A stretch of 8,265 bases of DNA from the NCBI GenBank assembly GCA_902479835.1, contig CABSQC010000039.1, forward strand, positions 1 through 8,265. The letters are read 5' to 3'. The position numbers and the translations under genes were made by a program. Shown here piece after piece: positions 1 through 5,437 of the stretch. The notes beneath the pieces were generated by a model. It did not search any database. It worked only from the letters and a program-made list of their open reading frames with translations, and was not told the DNA's origin. Source of the stretch: an uncultured Streptococcus sp. (lineage in GTDB: Bacteria > Bacillota > Bacilli > Lactobacillales > Streptococcaceae). Within the stretch, counting starts at the first letter, position 1; each line of letters starts with the position of its first letter.

Positions 1-672
1 CTAATTGATGAGCTCGGCTTTCCTGTAACCTTTCTAGATCCTTACAGGGAAATGATTCAGACAGAAAAAGATCTTTGTGCTTGGTTTCAAGATCAGATTG
101 GACAAGATGAAGAGATCTGTTTATTGGGGCATTCCTTGGGTGGAGATTTGGCTCGTTATCTAGCTGCTGAGTTCCCTCAGATTCGGGCTCTGATTCTCTT
201 GGATGGGGGCTACCTGGATATGGAAAAGATTCTGCCTCTGGAGGAAGAACTAGAGGGTACATCGTCCTTCATGCAGCAACAAGTCTTTGCGACTGTAGAA
301 GAAGCTGTGTCAGCAGAGCTCGGTGATGAAGTAGTTCCAAGCCCTATGACGCGTAAAGCTGTAGAGGCTAGCTATCGCTGGAATCCAGCGAGTGAACGGT
401 ATGAATTAAATCTGGATTTAGAAAAGGTCTTTGCCTTATTGCGCTTGCGACGTAGCATCAAGGCTGACCAGATTACTGTTGTGGACAAGCCTGTCCTCTT
501 TATCGGGCCTCGCTACCAAGAAGAGCCTGAATGGAGAAAAGATGCTCTGAAGCAACTAGATCCCCAGATCAAGCAAGTCTTGCTAGAAGGTTTGGGACAC
601 GAACTATATACAGAGGCGCCAGAAATTGTAGCTAGAGAAGTGAACAATTGGCTCCAAAATGTTCATAAATAA
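1..672 (+). CDS. Alpha/beta hydrolase, 3' part (5' end outside window)
   Basis: The reading frame is open from base 1, so the gene starts before the window; 223 residues are visible. The first ATG in view (base 52) lies 17 codons into the open frame and is probably internal. The nucleophile elbow GHSLGG is clear, with the likely catalytic Ser at visible residue 45, followed by a strand ending in LLDGG. The likely catalytic His is in GLGHELYTE near the C-terminus (visible residue 200). The acid residue of the triad cannot be assigned with confidence. This order (Ser elbow, variable cap-like middle, strand VLFIG, late His) is typical of small cytoplasmic alpha/beta-fold esterases or lipases. 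No signal peptide can be judged because the N-terminus is missing. The substrate is unknown. An intrinsic terminator directly after the stop codon separates it from guaC, so it is a different transcription unit. Confidence 0.85.
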   Translation, partial: LIDELGFPVTFLDPYREMIQTEKDLCAWFQDQIGQDEEICLLGHSLGGDLARYLAAEFPQIRALILLDGGYLDMEKILPLEEELEGTSSFMQQQVFATVEEAVSAELGDEVVPSPMTRKAVEASYRWNPASERYELNLDLEKVFALLRLRRSIKADQITVVDKPVLFIGPRYQEEPEWRKDALKQLDPQIKQVLLEGLGHELYTEAPEIVAREVNNWLQNVHK

Positions 673-706
673 AACCTGTTTCTCTGTTTGAAACGGGTTT
701 TTATTT
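671..706 (+). terminator. Intrinsic terminator after the hydrolase gene
   Basis: The hairpin has stem arms 671-682 and 690-701 (12 pairs including one G-U) and a 7-base loop. It runs directly into a T-rich tract (698-702, then ATTTT). It overlaps the TAA stop codon of the hydrolase gene. The 5' arm begins with AAAA, so weak termination from the opposite side is possible, but no converging gene is visible. Confidence 0.88.
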
Positions 707-710
707 TGTA

Positions 711-723
711 ATTTCCGAACATT
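711..723 (+). promoter_or_regulatory. PurR box (PurBox) candidate upstream of guaC
   Basis: ATTTCCGAACATT matches the Lactobacillales PurBox consensus AWWWCCGAACWWT at all 13 positions. In Lactococcus, PurR bound to such boxes activates purine genes in response to PRPP. The centre (G717) lies about 64 bases upstream of the start site predicted from the TATAAT at 769. That is about one helical turn closer than the -76 spacing I recall for lactococcal promoters. The match is direct observation; activation of guaC by PurR is inference. Confidence 0.7.
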
Positions 724-745
724 GTTTCCTATAAAATCATTCCCG

Positions 746-774
746 TTGCATTAGGTCCGTATCTTTGGTATAAT
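746..774 (+). promoter_or_regulatory. Sigma-A promoter of guaC
   Basis: A -35 element TTGCAT (746-751) is separated by 17 bases from a perfect -10 TATAAT (769-774). The predicted start of transcription is near 781, giving a leader of about 74 bases before the guaC start codon. It lies downstream of the hydrolase terminator and of the PurBox candidate. Confidence 0.85.
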
Positions 775-785
775 CTATCAAGGAA

Positions 786-854
786 ACGTCAAGAGACGTA
801 GCGATGCGCTTGCGCATAGGTAGGTCAGTTTTTAGAAAAGAGATTTTTCAATCT
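786..854 (+). other. guaC 5' leader with three short tandem hairpins
   Basis: Three perfect 5-bp stems with 4-base loops fall inside the predicted leader: 786-790/795-799 (ACGTC/GACGT), 804-808/813-817 (ATGCG/CGCAT) and 841-845/850-854 (AGATT/AATCT). The third ends immediately before the guaC ATG at 855 and occupies the spacer after the weak purine-rich Shine-Dalgarno (AAAAGAGA, 836-843). No known riboswitch class is recognised. The hairpins could affect stability or translation initiation, or be incidental; only the pairing itself is seen. Confidence 0.4.
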
Positions 855-1838
855 ATGTTAAATGAATTTCCTATTTTCGACTATGAAGATATTCAGTTGA
901 TTCCCAACAAATGTATCATCAATAGCCGGTCAGAAGCAGATACAACCGTTCAATTTGGAAAGTATACCTTCAAGCTTCCAGTCGTTCCTGCCAATATGCA
1001 GACAATCTTGGATGAGAATGTAGCAGAGCAGTTGGCGCGTGGTGGTTACTTCTACATCATGCACCGTTTTGATGAAGAGGGTCGGATTCCTTTTGTCAAA
1101 CGCATGCATGATCAAGGTTTGATCGCTTCCATTTCGGTTGGTGTTAAGGAATACGAATACGACTTTGTGAGTCAATTAAAGGCAGATGCGCCTGAGTACA
1201 TCACTATTGATATCGCACACGGTCATGCGGATAGTGTCATTCGGATGATTCAACACATCAAGAAAGAATTGCCAGATACCTTTGTCATTGCTGGAAATGT
1301 TGGAACTCCTGAAGCTGTTCGTGAATTGGAAAATGCGGGAGCTGATGCGACTAAGGTCGGAATCGGCCCTGGTAAGGTTTGTATCACCAAAGTTAAGACT
1401 GGATTTGGTACAGGTGGTTGGCAATTGGCTGCTCTTCGCTGGTGCTCAAAAGCAGCTCGTAAGCCAATCATTGCGGACGGTGGTATTCGGACTCATGGTG
1501 ATATTGCCAAATCGATTCGTTTCGGGGCGTCTATGGTCATGATCGGTTCTCTCTTTGCAGGACATATCGAAAGTCCTGGTAAAACAGTAGAGATTGATGG
1601 AGAGTCTTTCAAAGAGTACTATGGATCTGCTTCAGAGTACCAAAAAGGCGCTTATAAGAACGTCGAAGGTAAGAAGATTTTATTGCCTGCCAAGGGTCAT
1701 TTGCAAGACACCTTAACGGAAATGGAACAAGATTTGCAAAGTTCGATCTCTTATGCAGGAGGCCGGAAATTAGCAGATTTGAAACACGTTGACTATGTGA
1801 TCGTTAAGAATTCTATCTGGAATGGCGATGCACACTAA
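855..1838 (+). CDS. guaC: GMP reductase
   Basis: Reduces GMP to IMP with NADPH and releases ammonia, allowing guanine nucleotides to be recycled to adenine nucleotides in the cytoplasm. The 327-residue protein has the IMPDH/GMPR TIM-barrel fold without CBS domains, as in the short GuaC of streptococci. Visible motifs are the catalytic-Cys loop [11 protein letters not shown] (Cys176), the phosphate/ribose site [11 protein letters not shown] (Asp208), and [12 protein letters not shown]. The start at 855 ([19 protein letters not shown]) fits the family N-terminus. An in-frame ATG at 804 would add 17 residues ([10 protein letters not shown]...) but lies in a leader hairpin and has no homologous extension that I know of. 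The Shine-Dalgarno is weak. It has its own promoter and PurBox. No terminator separates it from the riboswitch of xpt-pbuX downstream, which suggests partial co-transcription. Confidence 0.95.
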   Translation: MLNEFPIFDYEDIQLIPNKCIINSRSEADTTVQFGKYTFKLPVVPANMQTILDENVAEQLARGGYFYIMHRFDEEGRIPFVKRMHDQGLIASISVGVKEYEYDFVSQLKADAPEYITIDIAHGHADSVIRMIQHIKKELPDTFVIAGNVGTPEAVRELENAGADATKVGIGPGKVCITKVKTGFGTGGWQLAALRWCSKAARKPIIADGGIRTHGDIAKSIRFGASMVMIGSLFAGHIESPGKTVEIDGESFKEYYGSASEYQKGAYKNVEGKKILLPAKGHLQDTLTEMEQDLQSSISYAGGRKLADLKHVDYVIVKNSIWNGDAH

Positions 1839-1843
1839 TTGAA

Positions 1844-1910
1844 TTACTTATTTATTTCACGAATAGGCGTGATGTTTCTACAAGGTGCCGGAACACCTAA
1901 CAATAAGTAA
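1844..1910 (+). ncRNA. Purine riboswitch aptamer (guanine/xanthine class)
   Basis: This is a three-way junction of the purine riboswitch type. P1 is 1844-1852 with 1902-1910 (9 perfect pairs). P2 is 1857-1861 with 1868-1872, loop AATAGG. P3 is 1883-1887 with 1894-1898, loop CCGGAA. The conserved J2/3 TTTCTA is at 1875-1880. The GG of L2 (1866-1867) can pair with the CC of L3 (1888-1889), the kissing-loop contact of this class. The base just before the P1 3' strand, equivalent to position 74 in the B. subtilis xpt aptamer, is C1901. C at that place is the guanine/hypoxanthine/xanthine specificity determinant; adenine riboswitches have U. It sits directly ahead of xpt-pbuX, as in other Firmicutes. 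Confidence 0.95.
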
Positions 1911-1954
1911 GTCGGGATTATTTCTCTTTCTAGAGAGATTTCAAGGCTTGCTTA
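1904..1954 (+). promoter_or_regulatory. Riboswitch antiterminator pairing
   Basis: Bases 1904-1913 (TAAGTAAGTC) can pair with 1945-1954 (GGCTTGCTTA): 10 consecutive pairs, two of them G-U. The 5' arm uses the 3' strand of aptamer P1, and the 3' arm consumes most of the 5' side of the terminator. Aptamer/terminator and antiterminator are therefore mutually exclusive. A small hairpin (1923-1927 with 1932-1936) fits inside the antiterminator loop. Ligand binding, by locking P1, should favour termination. Confidence 0.85.
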
Positions 1955-1974
1955 GCAGGCCTTTTTGTGTTTTG
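1943..1974 (+). terminator. Riboswitch-controlled intrinsic terminator
   Basis: Stem 1943-1951 (AAGGCTTGC) pairs with 1955-1963 (GCAGGCCTT): nine pairs, one of them U-G, with a 3-base loop TTA. A T-rich tract (TTTGTGTTTT) follows. It is the expression platform of the purine riboswitch. It is also the first terminator downstream of guaC, so it probably ends guaC transcripts when the ligand is bound. Confidence 0.9.
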
Positions 1975-2013
1975 TGAATGAAGTAGAGGATTTTTTAAAA
2001 AGTAGGAGGAAGT

Positions 2014-2595
2014 ATGAAATTACTTGAAGAGCGCATCTTAAAAGATGGCAATGTTTTAGGTGAGAATATCCTCAAGGTGGACTCCTTTTTGACCCACCAA
2101 GTGGATTTTAAATTGATGAAAGAAATTGGTCAGACTTTTGCGGACCGGTTCAAAGATGCTGGTGTGACGAAAGTCGTGACCATTGAAGCATCTGGGATTG
2201 CACCAGCCCTTTATGTAGCCGAAGCCTTGGATGTTCCCATGATCTTTGCTAAGAAGGCGAAAAACATCACGATGAATGAAGGCATTTTGACGGCTGAGGT
2301 TTATTCCTTTACCAAGCAAGTCACCAGTACCGTTTCGATTGCTGGTAAATTCTTGGATCCATCAGATAAGGTTTTGATCATTGACGATTTCCTTGCGAAT
2401 GGTCAAGCAGCCAAAGGTTTGATTCAAATCATCGAACAAGCCGGGGCTCAAGTCGAAGCGATTGGGATCGTGATTGAAAAATCCTTCCAAGATGGACGGG
2501 GATTGTTAGAAGAGTTGGGATATCCAGTTGTATCCCTCGCACGTTTGGACCGTTTTGAAAATGGTCAGGTCGTATTTAAGGAGGCAGACATCTAA
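2014..2595 (+). CDS. xpt: Xanthine phosphoribosyltransferase
   Basis: Transfers phosphoribose from PRPP to xanthine, giving XMP and pyrophosphate; XMP is then converted to GMP. It is a cytoplasmic purine salvage enzyme. The 193-residue length is the usual one for Firmicute Xpt. The PRPP-binding signature [13 protein letters not shown] is at residues 120-132. The N-terminus [12 protein letters not shown] is that of the family. The start is supported by AGGAGG at 2004-2009, four bases before the ATG. Transcription must pass the purine riboswitch upstream, so expression should fall when guanine or xanthine is abundant. The stop codon TAA shares one base with the ATG of pbuX, implying translational coupling of the phosphoribosyltransferase with its cognate permease. 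Confidence 0.97.
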   Translation: MKLLEERILKDGNVLGENILKVDSFLTHQVDFKLMKEIGQTFADRFKDAGVTKVVTIEASGIAPALYVAEALDVPMIFAKKAKNITMNEGILTAEVYSFTKQVTSTVSIAGKFLDPSDKVLIIDDFLANGQAAKGLIQIIEQAGAQVEAIGIVIEKSFQDGRGLLEELGYPVVSLARLDRFENGQVVFKEADI

Positions 2596-3857
2596 TGCAA
2601 AAACAAGAAAGCCATTCACAGGCGGCCGTTTTAGGCTTGCAACACCTTTTGGCCATGTATTCGGGATCTATTTTGGTGCCGATCATGATCGCAGGAGCTT
2701 TGGGCTATAATGCTCATCAACTAACCTACCTCATCTCTACAGATATCTTCATGTGTGGGGTCGCAACTTTCCTTCAAGTGCAGCTTAATAAATACTTTGG
2801 GATCGGTCTTCCGGTAGTCCTTGGGGTTGCCTTCCAGTCTGTGGCACCTCTCAGCATGATCGGGACTAGCCATGGTAGTGGTGCCATGTTTGGTGCCTTG
2901 ATTGTCTCAGGGATTTATGTCATCCTTGTCTCTGGTTTCTTCTCTAAGATTGCCAATCTCTTCCCATCTATTGTAACGGGATCCGTTATTACAACCATTG
3001 GTTTGACTTTGATTCCAGTAGCGATTGGAAATATGGGAAATAATGCGCCAAAACCAACCGTTCAAAGCTTGATCTTGGCTGTGGTGACTATTCTCATTAT
3101 TCTGGTTGTTAATATCTATACGACTGGTTTTATTAAATCTATTTCAATTTTGATTGGTTTGATTGCAGGAACCGCCATTGCGGCTTCTATGGGCTTAGTA
3201 GACTTCACACCTGTGGCTCAAGCACCAGTCGTTCACGTTCCAACACCATTCTTCTTTGGAGCTCCTAAGTTTGAAATCACCTCCATCTTAATGATGTGTA
3301 TCATCGCGACAGTTTCGATGGTTGAATCAACAGGTGTCTATCTTGCTCTTTCTGATATTACCAAAGATCCAATTAATAGCACGCGCCTTCGCAATGGTTA
3401 CCGTGCTGAAGGGTTGGCTGTTCTCCTCGGTGGTATCTTCAACACCTTCCCTTACACCGGATTCTCACAAAACGTTGGCTTGGTGAAATTGTCTGGTATC
3501 AAGACTCGCTTGCCAATCTACTATGCCGCTGGTTTCCTTGTTCTTCTTGGTCTCCTTCCTAAGTTTGGAGCTTTAGCACAAATCATCCCAAGCCCAGTCC
3601 TTGGGGGAGCGATGCTGGTCATGTTTGGTTTTGTATCGATTCAAGGGATGCAGATTCTTGCGCGTGTTGATTTTGAACACAATGAGCACAATTTCCTCAT
3701 TGCAGCGGTATCGATTGCTGCAGGGGTTGGTTTGAACAACAGCACCCTCTTCAATGGCCTTCCAACAGGATTCCAAATGTTCTTTGCGAACGGAATTGTC
3801 GTTGCCAGTGTCTTGGCGATCGTTCTCAATGCTATTTTAAACCGCAACAAAAACTAA
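2595..3857 (+). CDS. pbuX: Xanthine permease (NCS2 family)
   Basis: Imports xanthine across the cytoplasmic membrane, most likely by cation symport, and supplies Xpt. The 420-residue protein is almost entirely hydrophobic helices, as expected for the nucleobase:cation symporter-2 family, whose fold has 14 membrane segments. Family landmarks are the early QHLLAMYSGSILVP motif, the substrate-helix Glu244 in VESTGVY, and the NCS2 signature with Gln292 in GFSQNVGLVKLSG. The ATG overlaps the xpt stop (TAATG). A perfect AAGGAGG at 2578-2584, inside the end of xpt, gives it independent ribosome loading. It shares riboswitch control with xpt and is the last gene of the unit. Assignment to xanthine rather than uric acid or guanine rests on the pairing with xpt and on overall resemblance. 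Confidence 0.95.
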   Translation: MQKQESHSQAAVLGLQHLLAMYSGSILVPIMIAGALGYNAHQLTYLISTDIFMCGVATFLQVQLNKYFGIGLPVVLGVAFQSVAPLSMIGTSHGSGAMFGALIVSGIYVILVSGFFSKIANLFPSIVTGSVITTIGLTLIPVAIGNMGNNAPKPTVQSLILAVVTILIILVVNIYTTGFIKSISILIGLIAGTAIAASMGLVDFTPVAQAPVVHVPTPFFFGAPKFEITSILMMCIIATVSMVESTGVYLALSDITKDPINSTRLRNGYRAEGLAVLLGGIFNTFPYTGFSQNVGLVKLSGIKTRLPIYYAAGFLVLLGLLPKFGALAQIIPSPVLGGAMLVMFGFVSIQGMQILARVDFEHNEHNFLIAAVSIAAGVGLNNSTLFNGLPTGFQMFFANGIVVASVLAIVLNAILNRNKN

Positions 3858-3866
3858 TCTCACATG

Positions 3867-3897
3867 AACCGGAGGTCCTTGGATCTTCGGTTTTTTT
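3867..3897 (+). terminator. Intrinsic terminator after pbuX
   Basis: Arms 3867-3878 and 3881-3892 are complementary over 12 positions (two G-U), with the innermost pairs opening to form the loop. A run of seven T (3891-3897) follows. It closes the xpt-pbuX transcription unit 9 bases after the stop codon. Confidence 0.93.
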
Positions 3898-3924
3898 GAC
3901 TTTTAAAGAAACATATAGTAGAGT
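3896..3924 (+). promoter_or_regulatory. Possible promoter of the MATE gene
   Basis: TTGACT (3896-3901) overlaps the T-tract of the pbuX terminator and is followed, after 17 bases, by TAGAGT (3919-3924), a four-of-six match to TATAAT. A better-looking TATAGT at 3914 is only 12 bases from the -35 and so does not fit. The gene must have a promoter here because a strong terminator precedes it, but the exact elements are uncertain. Confidence 0.35.
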
Positions 3925-3967
3925 GGAAGAGGAGAAAATCTAGTTTGATGAGAAGAGAGTTAGAATC

Positions 3968-5311
3968 ATGTATGTAACCTATCACTTTAAAGAGCGCTTG
4001 CGCTTGTTTTTGAGTCTATTTTTGCCGATTTTAATCTACCAATTGGCCAATTATTCAGCCAGCTTTGTCGATACAGCCATGACTGGTCAGTACCGGACCC
4101 TTGATTTGGCTGGTGTTTCTACAGCTACCAGTTTGTGGAATCCATTTTTTACTTTCCTGACAGGGATTGTCTCTGCGCTGACGCCGATTGTTGGGCATCA
4201 TTTAGGAAAGGGAAATAAAGAACGGATTGCTGGCGATTTTTACCAATTCCTCTATATGTCATTTGGTATGGCTATTCTCTTAATAGGCTTTGTTTGGGGG
4301 TTTGCACCCATGATTCTCAAGCAGATCGGCTTAGAAAATGTTGTTGCCCAAATAGCCATTCGCTACTTATATTTCCTTTCTCTAGGAATCTTACCTTTGT
4401 TGCTCTTTAGTATCGTGCGGACCTTCCTCGATACCTTGGGAATGACGCGTCTATCCATGTACTTGATGCTCTTGCTTTTGCCTCTCAATGCTTGTTTTAA
4501 CTATATCCTGATCTATGGGGCATTTGGTTTTCCTGAGATGGGAGGAGCAGGAGCAGGTCTTGGAACCTCTCTGGCCTACTGGGTCTTGTTGGCCATTGCG
4601 GTTTTGATCTTGTGCAAGCATCCCAAGGTAGCACCTTTCCAATTGTGGAAGCCGCAGCCTTATGATTTTAAAGGGATGAAAGAAGTATTGCGACTTGGGC
4701 TTCCAATCGGTGGAATTGTTTTTGCAGAAGTTATCATCTTCTCGCTGGTTGGTTTGTTAATGGCAAAATTCCCATCACTGACCATCGCGAGCCACCAATC
4801 AGCCATGAATTTTTCTACCCTGATGTATGCTTTCCCGGTTAGTATCTCCAGTACCATGGCGATTATCGTATCTTACGAACTGGGAGCAGGAAGACCAGAA
4901 GTGGTCAAACAATATTGCCGTTTGGGACGACTGACAGCCTTTGGCTTTGCGATTGTCACCCTCGTCTTTCTCTATACATTCCGCTTCCAACTAGCAGGGC
5001 TATATGGCAAGGACCCAGTCTTTGTGCAACAAACAGCTATTTTCATGACCTATAGCCTCTTTTTCCAAGTAGCCGATACCTTCGCAGCACCCCTTCAAGG
5101 GATTTTGCGGGGCTATAAGGATACAACCGTTCCATTCTTATTAGGAGTCTTTAGTTATTGGTGTATCTCTATCCCACTAGGGATTTTCCTTGACCATGTG
5201 ACCAACCTCGGTCCCTATGCTTATTGGATCGGCCTTATTTCTAGCCTTGTCGTGAGTGGAATTTGTTACCAACTTCGGCTCTGGCAGATCGAAAAAAAAC
5301 AAACAAACTAA
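3968..5311 (+). CDS. MATE-family multidrug efflux transporter
   Basis: Integral membrane antiporter expected to export organic cations or other toxic compounds using a Na+ or H+ gradient. The 447 residues fit the family's 12-helix size. Two hydrophobic halves are separated by a hydrophilic loop at about residues 217-239 (KHPKVAPFQLWKPQ...). The first helix carries Pro20 and the VDTAMTG motif with Asp35, the equivalent of the TM1 cation/proton-coupling Asp known in NorM-type pumps. The start at 3968 has a moderate purine-rich site AGAAGAGAG (3951-3959). The gene is monocistronic, flanked by terminators on both sides, so it is not obviously tied to the purine or branched-chain genes. It resembles the streptococcal pump PdrM as I remember it, but I cannot confirm orthology. 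DinF-like members are the alternative. The substrate is unknown. Confidence 0.9.
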   Translation: MYVTYHFKERLRLFLSLFLPILIYQLANYSASFVDTAMTGQYRTLDLAGVSTATSLWNPFFTFLTGIVSALTPIVGHHLGKGNKERIAGDFYQFLYMSFGMAILLIGFVWGFAPMILKQIGLENVVAQIAIRYLYFLSLGILPLLLFSIVRTFLDTLGMTRLSMYLMLLLLPLNACFNYILIYGAFGFPEMGGAGAGLGTSLAYWVLLAIAVLILCKHPKVAPFQLWKPQPYDFKGMKEVLRLGLPIGGIVFAEVIIFSLVGLLMAKFPSLTIASHQSAMNFSTLMYAFPVSISSTMAIIVSYELGAGRPEVVKQYCRLGRLTAFGFAIVTLVFLYTFRFQLAGLYGKDPVFVQQTAIFMTYSLFFQVADTFAAPLQGILRGYKDTTVPFLLGVFSYWCISIPLGIFLDHVTNLGPYAYWIGLISSLVVSGICYQLRLWQIEKKQTN

Positions 5312-5315
5312 AATG

Positions 5316-5338
5316 AAGTCTGGGAAACCAGGCTTTTT
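5316..5338 (+). terminator. Intrinsic terminator after the MATE gene
   Basis: Eight-pair stem (5316-5323 with 5328-5335, one G-U) capped by a GAAA tetraloop and followed by TTTTT. It begins four bases after the TAA stop. Confidence 0.92.
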
Positions 5339-5357
5339 ATGTACCGTGAATATTATA

Positions 5358-5372
5358 AATTTTCTGAAAGTT
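5358..5372 (+). promoter_or_regulatory. CodY box candidate at ilvD
   Basis: AATTTTCTGAAAGTT matches the CodY consensus AATTTTCWGAAAATT at 14 of 15 positions. It ends one base before the predicted -35 of ilvD. A weaker 10/15 copy (5349-5363) overlaps it by six bases, the spacing seen in tandem CodY sites. CodY responds to branched-chain amino acids (and GTP in bacilli), so repression of ilvD in rich medium is the natural inference. Confidence 0.8.
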
Positions 5373-5373
5373 C

Positions 5374-5401
5374 TTGACAATTGATGTCAAAGTGGTAAGA
5401 T
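5374..5401 (+). promoter_or_regulatory. Promoter of ilvD
   Basis: A perfect -35 TTGACA (5374-5379) is followed after 16 bases by TAAGAT (5396-5401), a four-of-six -10. The predicted start is near 5408, giving a leader of only about 30 bases. The -35 is also one arm of a perfect inverted repeat (TTGACA, five bases, TGTCAA at 5385-5390). Confidence 0.65.
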
Positions 5402-5413
5402 TAGGAGGTAGAA

Positions 5414-5425
5414 ATGAAGAACTAG
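5414..5425 (+). other. Three-codon minimal ORF (Met-Lys-Asn-stop) before ilvD
   Basis: ATG AAG AAC TAG is preceded by a strong AGGAGGT (5403-5409) at good spacing. It is in the same frame as ilvD, and its TAG stop touches the ilvD Shine-Dalgarno (AGAAGGAG, 5424-5431). If transcription starts near 5408 most of the first AGGAGG is not in the mRNA, so translation of this ORF is doubtful unless a more upstream start is used. It contains no branched-chain codons, so it is not a classical attenuation peptide. Confidence 0.3.
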
Positions 5426-5437
5426 AAGGAGAACAAG

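Noticed and set aside
709..723. CodY box upstream of guaC
   Set aside because: TAATTTCCGAACATT agrees with the CodY consensus at only 11 of 15 positions, while the same bases fit the PurBox perfectly.
930..1175. Minus-strand open frames opposite guaC, and similar ones opposite xpt, pbuX, the MATE gene and ilvD
   Set aside because: They lie fully inside strongly conserved genes, show no recognisable protein features and lack convincing ribosome-binding sites; they are antisense shadows.
1789..1816. Promoter for xpt inside the end of guaC (TTGACT, 16 bases, TTCTAT)
   Set aside because: The -10 has only three of six consensus bases. It is mentioned as a possibility but not listed as a feature.
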